64,000 nucleotides of DNA from UPXZ01 sp047973025 (GCA_047973025.1 JBKEBE010000034.1:1-64000), one strand, 5' to 3'; positions 27,178-35,397 are shown, counted from the stretch's first letter. Notes: generated by a model not told the origin, from the letters alone. Translations and numbers: made by a program.

Positions 27178-28425
27178 ATGAAATTAGGAAAATACAGTAT
27201 CGGGCTGGGCGATCGATTCTCACATCAAGGGAAAGCGCAGCTACGTGCCATCATGAAAGCAAATACCACCGGATTGGAGATTAATCCGGTCTGGAACAAA
27301 TCTAACCGGGAGCATACTTACGTACATTCGGAGCCGATAGACACCCGAAAAGAAGCCGATGAAGCCGTGAAAACGTTGAGTTACACAGGAGAATATTTTG
27401 TGGATGCCGATCATATCAATCTGAGTACGGTAGAAAGATTTGTTGCCGTTTCGGATTTTTTCACGCTCGATGTTGCATCATTTATTGGTAAATCGGCTTC
27501 GCAAGATGATGTAAACAAGTTTATCACTTCTTGTGAGAAATACATGGGAAAGCTTCAAATACCGGGAATTAAAAATCCGATTGAAATTACTGAAGAGTTA
27601 CTTGAAACTATCGCGCAAAAATTTTTGGTGGCAACGCAACAAGCAGCGGAAATATACGAATATCTGGTTAAAACAAAAGGCGTTGGTAATTTTGTAACGG
27701 AAGTATCGATGGACGAAGTCGAAAAACCACAAACGCCCGTAGAATTACTTTTCATCCTGAAGATGCTTGCCGATAAAGGAATTCCGGCGCAGACCATCGC
27801 ACCGAAATTTACCGGCAGATTCAATAAAGGAGTTGACTATGTCGGAGATTTAAACCAATTCGCGAAAGAATTTGAAGAAGATGTGTTGGTAATTGATTTT
27901 GCCGTGAAAGAATTCGGACTGCCCGAAGAGCTGAAATTGAGCGTACACTCCGGTAGCGACAAATTTTCGATTTATCCGATAATGGCAGACATAATAAATC
28001 GCCACGATAAAGGTCTTCACCTGAAGACAGCAGGTACAACCTGGCTCGAAGAAGTAATCGGATTAGCAAAAGCGGATGGCGAAGGATTAAAATTAGCCAA
28101 AAAAATCTATGCGAACTCGCTCAATCGAAAAGACGAACTTTGTGCGCCTTATGCCGATGTTATTGATATTGACGGTAGTAAATTGCCGACAATCGATGAA
28201 GTAAACAGTTGGAGTAGCGAAAAATATCAAAACACGCTTCGCCACATTCCCGGAAATCCGGATTACAACCCCAATTTCCGTCAATTGATACACGTAGCTT
28301 ACGCCGTAGCTGCCGAATTAGGCGAAGAATACACCAAACTGCTTGAAAAATACGCGGATGTGATTGGCGGATGCGTTGAAGAAAATATTTACGAACGTCA
28401 TCTGAAAAGATTGTTCAGTTTATAA
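27178..28425 (+). CDS. uxaE: Tagaturonate/fructuronate 3-epimerase
   Basis: A 415-residue protein matching the UxaE family from start (MKLGKYSIGLGDRFSHQGKAQ) to end (NIYERHLKRLFSL). UxaE, first characterised in Thermotoga maritima, interconverts tagaturonate and fructuronate and so joins the galacturonate branch to the fructuronate branch, making separate altronate enzymes unnecessary. This fits: no altronate oxidoreductase or altronate dehydratase is seen in the cluster. The gene follows uxaC by 28 bases. The frame is open from 27040 inside uxaC; the ATG at 27178 is the start that matches the family N-terminus as I recall it. Confidence 0.9.
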   Translation: MKLGKYSIGLGDRFSHQGKAQLRAIMKANTTGLEINPVWNKSNREHTYVHSEPIDTRKEADEAVKTLSYTGEYFVDADHINLSTVERFVAVSDFFTLDVASFIGKSASQDDVNKFITSCEKYMGKLQIPGIKNPIEITEELLETIAQKFLVATQQAAEIYEYLVKTKGVGNFVTEVSMDEVEKPQTPVELLFILKMLADKGIPAQTIAPKFTGRFNKGVDYVGDLNQFAKEFEEDVLVIDFAVKEFGLPEELKLSVHSGSDKFSIYPIMADIINRHDKGLHLKTAGTTWLEEVIGLAKADGEGLKLAKKIYANSLNRKDELCAPYADVIDIDGSKLPTIDEVNSWSSEKYQNTLRHIPGNPDYNPNFRQLIHVAYAVAAELGEEYTKLLEKYADVIGGCVEENIYERHLKRLFSL

Positions 28426-28470
28426 GTTTGGCAAATGGAAAGTTTGGCAGATGCTTTCCAAAATTACTCG

Positions 28471-28511
28471 AGTCGTCTTAATACGACTAATTGTTCAGAT
28501 ATTTGAACAAT
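28471..28511. promoter_or_regulatory. Two adjacent inverted repeats upstream of the SDR gene
   Basis: AGTCGT (28471-28476) with ACGACT (28483-28488), then ATTGTTCA (28490-28497) with TGAACAAT (28504-28511). They lie just 5' of a candidate promoter and 3' of uxaE. They could be operators or weak uxaE 3' hairpins; there is no T run. Confidence 0.4.
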
Positions 28512-28524
28512 AGTATTCAATATT

Positions 28525-28557
28525 GTTGTCCAAAAGTCTCGAAAAAAGATAAATTTG
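28525..28557 (+). promoter_or_regulatory. Candidate promoter for the SDR gene
   Basis: GTTG (28525-28528) and TAAATTTG (28550-28557), 21 bases apart, fit the Bacteroidota -33 (TTTG) and -7 (TAnnTTTG) elements. The ATG lies 31 bases further on. Confidence 0.55.
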
Positions 28558-28588
28558 TAGTTATTTTGTAAATTCAAAAAAAAGCACG

Positions 28589-29401
28589 ATGTACGAATTG
28601 TTTAATATTAAAGATCGCGTCATAGCCATTACCGGTGGAACCGGCGTACTGGGCGAAAGTATGGTGGAATACCTGGCGGCTCATGGCGCGAAAGTGGCAG
28701 TAATGGCTCGCAATAAGGAAAAAGGCGATCAATTGGTTGAAAAAGTAAAAGCCGCCGGTGGCGATGCCTTGTTTCTGGTATCCGACGTTACCGACGAAGC
28801 CGTTCTAAAAGAAAACGCCCAAGCGGTTGTTGCGAAATACGGGAAAATTGATGTGCTGATTAATGGCGCCGGCGGAAATATGCCGGGAGCCACCATTGGA
28901 CCGTCCAATAACATCTTTGATTTAAAGATGGATGATTTCCGACAAGTCGTCGATTTGAATCTGATGGGAACAGTTGTCCCGACCGTCGTATTTGCCAAAT
29001 ATATGGTAGAAGCCAAACAAGGAAATATTATAAACGTATCTTCCGCTTCAGCACTCCGTCCATTGACACGCGTAGCCGGATATGGCGCCGCCAAAGCCGC
29101 CGTAACCAATTTTACCAAATACATGGCAGGCGAAATGGCAATCAAATTTGGAGAAAATTTCCGTATAAACGCGCTCTGTCCGGGATTTTTCATTACCGAG
29201 CAAAACAGAACATTGTTGACCAATCCGGACGGTACGTATTCCGACAGGGGAAATTCCATTATCGCGCATACCCCATTCCGGCGTTTCGGAAATCCCGAAG
29301 ACTTATTGGGAACCTTACATTATTTAGTTAGTGACGCGTCTAAATTTGTAACCGGTACCGTTGCCATTGTGGATGGCGGATTCGACGCGTTTAGCATTTA
29401 A
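28589..29401 (+). CDS. SDR-family D-mannonate oxidoreductase (fructuronate reductase)
   Basis: A 270-residue short-chain dehydrogenase with the cofactor loop TGGTGVLG, NGAGG, catalytic Ser in NVSSAS and the YGAAK pair, and the end motif VTGTVAIVDGGF. In clusters with UxaC and UxaE, SDR proteins of this type reduce D-fructuronate to D-mannonate, replacing the longer UxuB. An alternative is a KduD-type reductase acting on 2,5-diketo-3-deoxygluconate from unsaturated uronates, which the lyases would also produce; the start sequence MYELFNIKDRVIAITGG suggests the mannonate type to me. It has its own promoter-like region 163 bases after uxaE. Confidence 0.75.
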   Translation: MYELFNIKDRVIAITGGTGVLGESMVEYLAAHGAKVAVMARNKEKGDQLVEKVKAAGGDALFLVSDVTDEAVLKENAQAVVAKYGKIDVLINGAGGNMPGATIGPSNNIFDLKMDDFRQVVDLNLMGTVVPTVVFAKYMVEAKQGNIINVSSASALRPLTRVAGYGAAKAAVTNFTKYMAGEMAIKFGENFRINALCPGFFITEQNRTLLTNPDGTYSDRGNSIIAHTPFRRFGNPEDLLGTLHYLVSDASKFVTGTVAIVDGGFDAFSI

Positions 29402-29460
29402 ATGATTCCACATAAATCGATTGAAGAATAGGAAAAATTTTCAATAGTAAAAAGTAATAT

Positions 29461-30540
29461 ATGTCATTATCATTAAGAAAAAATGCGAAATACGCACTGA
29501 TAACGCCAACGAGTATCGGAGTCCGCATTACGCCTGTCAACGGACAACCCGTTCACAGCAGTCATCTGTTCGAGATGCAGGCTACAAGTGCCGAAACCAA
29601 CGTTGCCAGTATCTCATCCTATTTGGGACTTCCCGTGAAAGTTTTAACATCATTCGTGAAGGACAGTCCCATAGCCCAATTTATCAAAGCCGATTTGCGT
29701 CGTCGCAACATGGAGTACGAGGGACCGGAAGTGCCGCAAGGTGGACCGTGGGGCTATCGTCATCAGTTCAATATTGCCGATAGCGGTTACGGGTTGCGTG
29801 GTCCCCGCGTACAAAACGACCGAGCCGGTGAAGTGGGTAGGACGTTGAGTGTAAAAGATTTTGATTTAGAAAAAATATTTGTACAAGACGGTGTCCAAAT
29901 CGTACACCTATCCGGATTAATCGCTGCTCTTTCGCCTGATACAAGCAATTTTTGCCTTGAAATAGCCCGATACGCCAAGAAAAACGGTACGTTGATTTCG
30001 TTCGATCTGAATCACAGAGCTACTTTCTGGAAAGGGCGTGAAGACGAGTTACACCGAGCGTTTGACGAGATTGCTTCACTGTCGGATATTTTGATTGGCA
30101 ACGAAGAAGATTTTCAACTTTGTTTGGGTGTAGAAGGACCCAAAGCGGGTGGCGAAAACATTGAAGATACGATGGAAGCGTTCAAAGGTATGATTCTAAA
30201 TGCCAAAAAGGCGTATCCGAATGTTACCGTTTTTGCCAATACGCTACGTGAAGTTTTAAGTGTTAACGAACATCTTTGGGGAGCTATTGTTTATGAAAAT
30301 GAAACCTTCCATGTAGAGAATATGCGAAAAATAGTCGTACTCGACCGCATTGGCGGTGGCGACGGATTTGTCGGCGGATTGCTCTACAGCATTCTCAAAG
30401 ACTGGGATTCCGAGAAATGGGTGCAGTTCGCATGGGCGAGTGGTGCTTTGGCAACTACCTTCCTGACCGACTACGCGCAACCTGCCGATGAAGAAATGAT
30501 TTGGAGCATTTGGAAAGGAAATGCGCGCGTGAAGCGGTAA
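29461..30540 (+). CDS. PfkB-family sugar/sugar-acid kinase
   Basis: A 359-residue ribokinase-fold kinase with the N-terminal substrate lid (SAETNVASISSYLG), FDLNHRATFW, NEEDFQLCLG and the catalytic anion-hole/base motif DRIGGGDGFVGG. Such kinases are often labelled 2-dehydro-3-deoxygluconokinase. A second, more typical KDG kinase lies at 33509, so this one probably has a different substrate. Flanked by mannonate oxidoreductase, 6-phosphogluconate dehydrogenase and a LarA homologue, gluconate is an attractive substrate candidate, but nothing in the sequence proves it. Separated from the SDR gene by 59 bases. Confidence 0.8.
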   Translation: MSLSLRKNAKYALITPTSIGVRITPVNGQPVHSSHLFEMQATSAETNVASISSYLGLPVKVLTSFVKDSPIAQFIKADLRRRNMEYEGPEVPQGGPWGYRHQFNIADSGYGLRGPRVQNDRAGEVGRTLSVKDFDLEKIFVQDGVQIVHLSGLIAALSPDTSNFCLEIARYAKKNGTLISFDLNHRATFWKGREDELHRAFDEIASLSDILIGNEEDFQLCLGVEGPKAGGENIEDTMEAFKGMILNAKKAYPNVTVFANTLREVLSVNEHLWGAIVYENETFHVENMRKIVVLDRIGGGDGFVGGLLYSILKDWDSEKWVQFAWASGALATTFLTDYAQPADEEMIWSIWKGNARVKR

Positions 30541-30611
30541 GCGTCATTCAATTTCTTCAAAAAGAGACTTTAGAATTACAAAAATAAATCAGATAGTATA
30601 ACAACAAATAT

Positions 30612-30635
30612 AAAACTGCTTCTCAATGCAGTTTT
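30612..30635 (+). other. Short stem-loop just upstream of gnd
   Basis: AAAACTGC and GCAGTTTT form a perfect 8-bp stem with an 8-base loop, 12 bases before the gnd ATG. It is too short of T residues to be a confident terminator; it may affect gnd translation or mark the end of the kinase transcript. Confidence 0.35.
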
Positions 30636-30647
30636 AAGTGATTCATT

Positions 30648-32102
30648 ATGAAACAAAAAGCAGATATCGGATTAATCGGTTTAGCTGTAATGGGCGAAAA
30701 CTTGGTACTGAATATGGAAAGCAAAGGCTACACGGTAGCTGTTTTCAACCGCTCGGTTGACAAAGTAGAAAAATTTATTGCCGGTCGCGGTGCCGGAAAG
30801 AATTTCATCGGTGCGAAAAGTTTGGAAGAATTAGTCGCGTCCCTTGAAAGACCCCGAAAAGTGATGATGCTCGTAAAAGCAGGAAAACCCGTCGATGATT
30901 TTATTGAACAGTTAATCCCGCTTTTGGAACCCGGAGACATTATCATAGACGGTGGAAACAGTCATTTCCCGGACAGCATCCGCCGTACAAAATACGTTGA
31001 AAGTAAAGGTCTGTTGTTTATCGGCACCGGAGTCTCCGGTGGAGAAGAAGGAGCGCTAAAAGGACCGTCGATGATGCCGGGTGGTTCGCCCAAAGCATGG
31101 CCCTTTGTGAAAGATATTTTCCAGTCGGTAGCGGCGAAAGTAGAAGACGGAACGCCTTGTTGCGACTGGGTGGGTGAAGATGGTGCCGGACACTTTGTAA
31201 AAATGGTTCACAACGGCATCGAATACGGCGATATGCAGATAATCAATGAAGCGTATCACATCATGAAAGACCTGCTCGGTATGGATGCCTTTGAACAGCA
31301 CGAAGTGTTCAAAAAGTGGAATACCGGAAAATTGGACTCTTACCTGATAGAAATCACACGTGACATTTTGGCTTATAAAGATGAAGACGGAAGTCCGCTT
31401 GTCGAAAAAATACTTGATACAGCCGGACAAAAAGGAACCGGAAAATGGACTGTCGTTTCGGCTTTGGATCTGGGAATTCCTTTGACTCTTATCGGCGAGT
31501 CGGTGTTTTCACGTTGTTTGTCAGCCCAAAAGGATTTACGGGTAGAAGCGTCCAAAGTTATTTCGGGACCTGAAAAAAAATTCAAAGGCGACAAAGCGCA
31601 GTTTATTGCCGATTTGGAAAACGCGATTTTCGCATCGAAAATCGTTTCGTACGCGCAAGGCTACGACTTGATGATGGAAGCCGCCAAAGAGTACAACTGG
31701 AACTTGAATTACGGCGGTATCGCGTTGATGTGGCGGGGTGGTTGTATTATCCGATCCGTATTTTTGGGAGACATCAAGAAGGCGTTTGACACGAATCCGA
31801 AACTTAAAAACTTACTACTTGACCCATTCTTCAAAGAACAAGTTGAGTCGGCTCAAGCAGGTTGGAGAAGAGTCTGCACCGCCGCTCTGGAAAATGGAAT
31901 ACCCGTACCGGCTATTACTTCCGCGTTGGGCTATTTCGACGGGTTCAGATGCGAACGCTTGCCCGCAAATCTGCTACAAGCGCAGCGCGATTATTTCGGA
32001 GCACATACATACGAGCGCACAGATAAGCCGCGTGGCGAGTTTTTCCACACAAAATGGACAGGGCGCGGTGGCGATACGGCTTCAACAACCTATATCGTTT
32101 AA
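30648..32102 (+). CDS. gnd: 6-phosphogluconate dehydrogenase, decarboxylating
   Basis: A 484-residue, full-length enzyme. It has the nucleotide fold GLIGLAVMGENL, NRSVDKVEKF (NADP-type contact), DGGNSHFPDSIRR, GTGVSGGEEGALKGPSMMPGG, the catalytic Lys in GHFVKMVHNGIEYGDMQ, and a C-terminal tail with YFGAHTYERTD. It oxidises and decarboxylates 6-phosphogluconate to ribulose-5-phosphate. Its place inside a uronate cluster is unusual for the classical UxaC-UxuB-UxuA pathway and suggests that carbon from uronates reaches 6-phosphogluconate here. It follows the PfkB kinase and precedes the LarA homologue by 34 bases. Confidence 0.96.
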   Translation: MKQKADIGLIGLAVMGENLVLNMESKGYTVAVFNRSVDKVEKFIAGRGAGKNFIGAKSLEELVASLERPRKVMMLVKAGKPVDDFIEQLIPLLEPGDIIIDGGNSHFPDSIRRTKYVESKGLLFIGTGVSGGEEGALKGPSMMPGGSPKAWPFVKDIFQSVAAKVEDGTPCCDWVGEDGAGHFVKMVHNGIEYGDMQIINEAYHIMKDLLGMDAFEQHEVFKKWNTGKLDSYLIEITRDILAYKDEDGSPLVEKILDTAGQKGTGKWTVVSALDLGIPLTLIGESVFSRCLSAQKDLRVEASKVISGPEKKFKGDKAQFIADLENAIFASKIVSYAQGYDLMMEAAKEYNWNLNYGGIALMWRGGCIIRSVFLGDIKKAFDTNPKLKNLLLDPFFKEQVESAQAGWRRVCTAALENGIPVPAITSALGYFDGFRCERLPANLLQAQRDYFGAHTYERTDKPRGEFFHTKWTGRGGDTASTTYIV

Positions 32103-32136
32103 TTCACTTTTATGACGTCAAAACAGAACCCGATTT

Positions 32137-33417
32137 ATGTTATATTTTGAAAAAGGTTCATCGGATACATCCCTTTCCGCCGATGATTTAAAGAGCGGTT
32201 TGTTTGAAGCATTGGGTAAAATGGGTGGAAAAAGCAAAGTTTTGGCTGTTCCGCCCGATTTTACGCGGTATCCAAGTCGTGCTGGAGAGTTGACCGAATT
32301 TGCATGGCAATATTACGGTAAGAAACTGACGGATATTCTTCCGGCGTTAGGAACCCACACCGGCATGACAGCGGAGCAGATTTCTACCATGTTCGGTACA
32401 ACACCGCAATCGCTTTTCAGGGTTCACGACTGGCGTAACGATGTCGTAACATTGGGATACGTGCCGGAAGAGTACATATCTCGCATAACGGATGGTGCAT
32501 TAAGTTTTCAATGGCCCGCTCAGGTTAACAGATTGCTGGTAGAAGGCAAATTTGATTTGATTCTTTCTATCGGTCAGGTCGTACCGCACGAAGTAGTAGG
32601 TATGGCAAACTACAACAAGAATATTTTTGTGGGAACCGGCGGTGTGGAAGGCATCAACAAAAGTCATTTCATCGGTGCCGTTTATGGCATGGAGAAGATG
32701 ATGGGTAGGGCAAATACGCCTGTTCGTAAAGTGTTCAACTATGCTTCCGAGCATTTCACGTCCCATCTGCCCATCGTATATGTTCAGACCGTGGTGGGTG
32801 TAAATAAGCAAGGCAAACTTCAAACCTACGGACTGTTTATCGGAGACGACTTTGAAGTGTTTGATAAAGCTGCGGCGTTGTCGTTGCAAGTAAATTTTGA
32901 AATGGTAGAGAAACCGTTAAAAAAAGTACTTGTCTGGCTTGACCCTACGGAGTTTAAAAGCACGTGGCTCGGCAACAAATCGGTTTACCGCACCCGCATG
33001 GCGATTGCTGACGGTGGCGAATTAATCGTGTTGGCACCCGCGTTGAAAGAATTTGGCGAAGATAAAGAGATTGACCGTTTGATTCGTAAATACGGTTATT
33101 TTGGAACACCCGCTACGCTGAAAGCTACAAACGAAAATCAAGAATTACAAGATAATTTAGGCGCTGCCGCACATCTTATCCACGGATCTTCAGAAGGACG
33201 CTTCTCCATAACCTATTGTCCCGGTAAAGGAGCCGAAAACTTGACACGCCAAGAAATAGAGAGTGTCGGTTTTAACTGGGGCGACTACGATGAGGTAACG
33301 GCTCGTTATCAACCGAGTCAACTGAAAGAAGGTTTTAATACGCTACCCGATGGCGAAGAAATTTTCTACATATCCAATCCCGCGCTGGGTTTATGGGCGT
33401 ATAAAGACCGATTTTGA
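32137..33417 (+). CDS. LarA-family nickel-pincer racemase/epimerase homologue
   Basis: A 426-residue cytoplasmic protein of the lactate racemase family. The residues known in LarA are recognisable: Arg44 in DFTRYPS, His74 in LGTHTGMT, His151 in PHEVVG, Lys161 in YNKNIF and His177 in NKSHF. The spacings His151-Lys161 (10) and Lys161-His177 (16) equal those of Lactobacillus LarA (174, 184, 200). LarA uses a nickel-pincer cofactor bound to that Lys to move a hydride at an alpha-hydroxyacid carbon. LarA homologues include a D-gluconate 2-epimerase, so mannonate to gluconate is the reaction proposed here from context. The cofactor genes larB, larC and larE are not in the window. Confidence 0.8.
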   Translation: MLYFEKGSSDTSLSADDLKSGLFEALGKMGGKSKVLAVPPDFTRYPSRAGELTEFAWQYYGKKLTDILPALGTHTGMTAEQISTMFGTTPQSLFRVHDWRNDVVTLGYVPEEYISRITDGALSFQWPAQVNRLLVEGKFDLILSIGQVVPHEVVGMANYNKNIFVGTGGVEGINKSHFIGAVYGMEKMMGRANTPVRKVFNYASEHFTSHLPIVYVQTVVGVNKQGKLQTYGLFIGDDFEVFDKAAALSLQVNFEMVEKPLKKVLVWLDPTEFKSTWLGNKSVYRTRMAIADGGELIVLAPALKEFGEDKEIDRLIRKYGYFGTPATLKATNENQELQDNLGAAAHLIHGSSEGRFSITYCPGKGAENLTRQEIESVGFNWGDYDEVTARYQPSQLKEGFNTLPDGEEIFYISNPALGLWAYKDRF

Positions 33418-33421
33418 ACAA

Positions 33422-33455
33422 AATTGTACACTTTTCAGATGAAAAATGTACAATT
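33422..33455. other. Long AT-rich hairpin between the larA homologue and kdgK
   Basis: AATTGTACA (33422-33430) pairs with TGTACAATT (33447-33455) and, inside, TTTTC with GAAAA, giving 14 pairs with one mismatch and a 4-base loop. It begins 5 bases after the larA-homologue stop. No T run follows. It could end the upstream transcript or serve as an operator for kdgK. Confidence 0.5.
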
Positions 33456-33508
33456 AATTATTCAAATTGTCGTAATTTTACAGCTTGAAATTTTAACAAA
33501 AAATATTT

Positions 33509-34552
33509 ATGAGCAAAAAAATTGTAACTTTTGGCGAGGTTATGTTGCGACTCGCAACACCGGGCTATCAGCGATTTATTCAGTCCAATAACTTGAACGC
33601 CACATTTGGTGGTGGCGAAGCCAATGTAGCCGTTTCTTTGGCAAATTACGGATTAGACGCGGAATTTGTAACCCGACTGCCTAAAAATGACATTGCCGAC
33701 TGGTGTATCTCTGACTTGAGAAAATACAATGTAAAAACTCAGAATATCCTTCGTGGTGGAGACCGCGTTGGTATTTATTTCCTGGAAACAGGTGCTGTGG
33801 CACGTTCTTCAAAAGTGGTTTACGACCGCGCCAACTCATCCATTGCGGATATTCAACCCGGTATGATAAACTGGAAGGAAGTATTGAAAGGGGCAGACTG
33901 GTTTCATTGGACAGGGATTACGCCGGCACTCTCGCAAGGTGCCGCAGATACCTGTTTGGAAGCTATAAAAGTAGCGAATGAAATGGGGGTAACCGTTTCC
34001 ACCGATTTAAACTATCGCAAAAATTTGTGGACATACGGTAAAACAGCATCTGAAATAATGCCGGCATTGGTGGAAGGCTGCGACATCATTCTTGGTAATG
34101 AAGAAGATGCGGAAAAGGTGTTCGGAATTAAACCCGAAGGATTTGAAGTGGAGCATACGGGTGGAGAAATCAATGCCGAAGAATTTGAAAGTGTGTGTAC
34201 TCAGATGATGAAAAAGTTTCCACGTGCCAAAAAAGTGATAATTACACTTCGCGGATCAATCAACGCCAACCACAACACGTGGGGCGGCGTCCTCTATTCC
34301 GAAGGAACATTATATCAATCCAAACGATACAATATTACACACATCGTTGACCGCGTAGGCGGTGGCGATTCATTTATGGGCGGTCTGATTTACGGTCTGC
34401 TCTCGTATGAAAGAGACGATCAGAAAGCACTTGATTTCGCTGTGGCGGCGTCATGTCTAAAGCATACGGTATATGGTGACTTTAACTTGGTTGCTGTAGC
34501 GGAAGTGGAAGCATTGATGAAAGGGGATGGAAGCGGACGTGTTTCCCGTTAA
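33509..34552 (+). CDS. kdgK: 2-dehydro-3-deoxygluconokinase (KDG kinase)
   Basis: A 347-residue PfkB kinase that matches the KDG kinase pattern from the start: KKIVTFGEVMLRLATPGYQRFIQ, FGGGEANVAVSLANYG, STDLNYRKNLW, NEEDAEKVFG and the catalytic DRVGGGDSFMGG. It phosphorylates 2-keto-3-deoxygluconate to KDPG. KDPG aldolase is the next gene, so the pair forms the lower pathway to pyruvate and glyceraldehyde-3-phosphate. KDG would come from unsaturated uronates made by the lyases and GH105, or from mannonate dehydration if a dehydratase exists elsewhere in the genome. Confidence 0.92.
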   Translation: MSKKIVTFGEVMLRLATPGYQRFIQSNNLNATFGGGEANVAVSLANYGLDAEFVTRLPKNDIADWCISDLRKYNVKTQNILRGGDRVGIYFLETGAVARSSKVVYDRANSSIADIQPGMINWKEVLKGADWFHWTGITPALSQGAADTCLEAIKVANEMGVTVSTDLNYRKNLWTYGKTASEIMPALVEGCDIILGNEEDAEKVFGIKPEGFEVEHTGGEINAEEFESVCTQMMKKFPRAKKVIITLRGSINANHNTWGGVLYSEGTLYQSKRYNITHIVDRVGGGDSFMGGLIYGLLSYERDDQKALDFAVAASCLKHTVYGDFNLVAVAEVEALMKGDGSGRVSR

Positions 34553-34579
34553 TGGTCAAATATTAAACTGTAAATCAAC

Positions 34580-34671
34580 ATGAAACAGCCATGTGAAATA
34601 ACTTTGACACACAAGGGAATGATTAATGGCGTGTTCCATGTGTCCTTAATGTAAAAATAAATTTTAAACAC
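34580..34671 (+). repeat. Upstream repeat copy 6 (before KDPG aldolase), with intact 24-codon ORF
   Basis: The best-preserved copy together with 10389. The ATG at 34580 opens a 24-codon frame ending with TAA at 34652-34654; the product begins MKQPCEITLTHKGMI and ends HVSLM. The eda ATG follows after 17 bases. It contains TAACTTTG (34599-34606), and a potential hairpin from GACACA (34606-34611) with TGTGTC (34639-34644) and inner GGAA/TTCC. Confidence 0.8.
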
Positions 34672-35355
34672 ATGAAATTCAATAAAATACAAGTATTTTT
34701 GGCTATGGCTGAAACCGGTTTGGTACCGGTGTTTTATCATCAAGACGCGGAAGTGGCGAAACAAGCTGTTAAAGCCTGCTACGAAGGCGGTGTGAGGGTA
34801 TTTGAATTCACCAATCGGGGAGATTTCGCGCAAGAAGTTTTCGCGGAACTAGTAAAATTCTGTTCGAGCGAGTGTCCTGATATGATTCTGGGAGTTGGTT
34901 CTATTGTAGATGCGCCAACGGCTTCACTCTACCTGCAATTAGGTGCCAACTTTGTCGTAGGACCGCTTTTCAATCCGGAAGTGGCAAAAGTCTGCAACCG
35001 ACGATTAGTCCCTTATTCGCCGGGTTGCGGTTCTGTCTCCGAAATCGGATTCGCGCAAGAAGCCGGTTGTGATTTGTGCAAAGTTTTTCCGGGAGACGTG
35101 CTTGGATCCGGATTTATCAAAGGGATAAAAGGTCCCATGCCGTGGTCGATGCTGATGGTTACCGGCGGAGTGGAGCCAACCGAAGAAAATCTGTCTAAAT
35201 GGTTCAAAGCAGGTGTATTCTGTGTAGGAATGGGCTCCAACCTTTTCCCAAAGGAAGCGATGAAAAATCGGGAGTGGGATAAAATCACGGAACTTTGTAA
35301 GACGTGTATAACCATAATTGACAACTATAAATATACCAAATATGTAAAAAGTTAG
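34672..35355 (+). CDS. eda: KDPG/KHG aldolase
   Basis: A 227-residue class I aldolase. It has LVPVFYHQDAEVAKQAVKACYEGGVRVFEFTNRG with the catalytic Glu region, LGVGSIVDAPTA, FVVGPLFNPEVAKVCNRR, the Schiff-base Lys in CDLCKVFPGDV, and MVTGGVEPTEEN. It splits 2-keto-3-deoxy-6-phosphogluconate into pyruvate and glyceraldehyde-3-phosphate. It is separated from kdgK by a 119-base gap holding the leader repeat, the only copy in front of a cytoplasmic pathway gene in this cluster, which ties its control to that of the extracellular pectinases. Confidence 0.94.
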   Translation: MKFNKIQVFLAMAETGLVPVFYHQDAEVAKQAVKACYEGGVRVFEFTNRGDFAQEVFAELVKFCSSECPDMILGVGSIVDAPTASLYLQLGANFVVGPLFNPEVAKVCNRRLVPYSPGCGSVSEIGFAQEAGCDLCKVFPGDVLGSGFIKGIKGPMPWSMLMVTGGVEPTEENLSKWFKAGVFCVGMGSNLFPKEAMKNREWDKITELCKTCITIIDNYKYTKYVKS

Positions 35356-35397
35356 AACTTTATACATACAATAGAAATTAACCATTAAAATAAAAAC

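Noticed and set aside
28589..29401. KduD (2,5-diketo-3-deoxygluconate reductase) as the identity of the SDR gene
   Set aside because: Kept only as an alternative: the N-terminal pattern and neighbours UxaC and UxaE favour mannonate oxidoreductase, but it is not excluded.
32112..32150. An upstream ATG frame of 12 codons overlapping the start of the LarA homologue
   Set aside because: It is out of frame, is unlike the leader-repeat ORF, and chance occurrence is likely.
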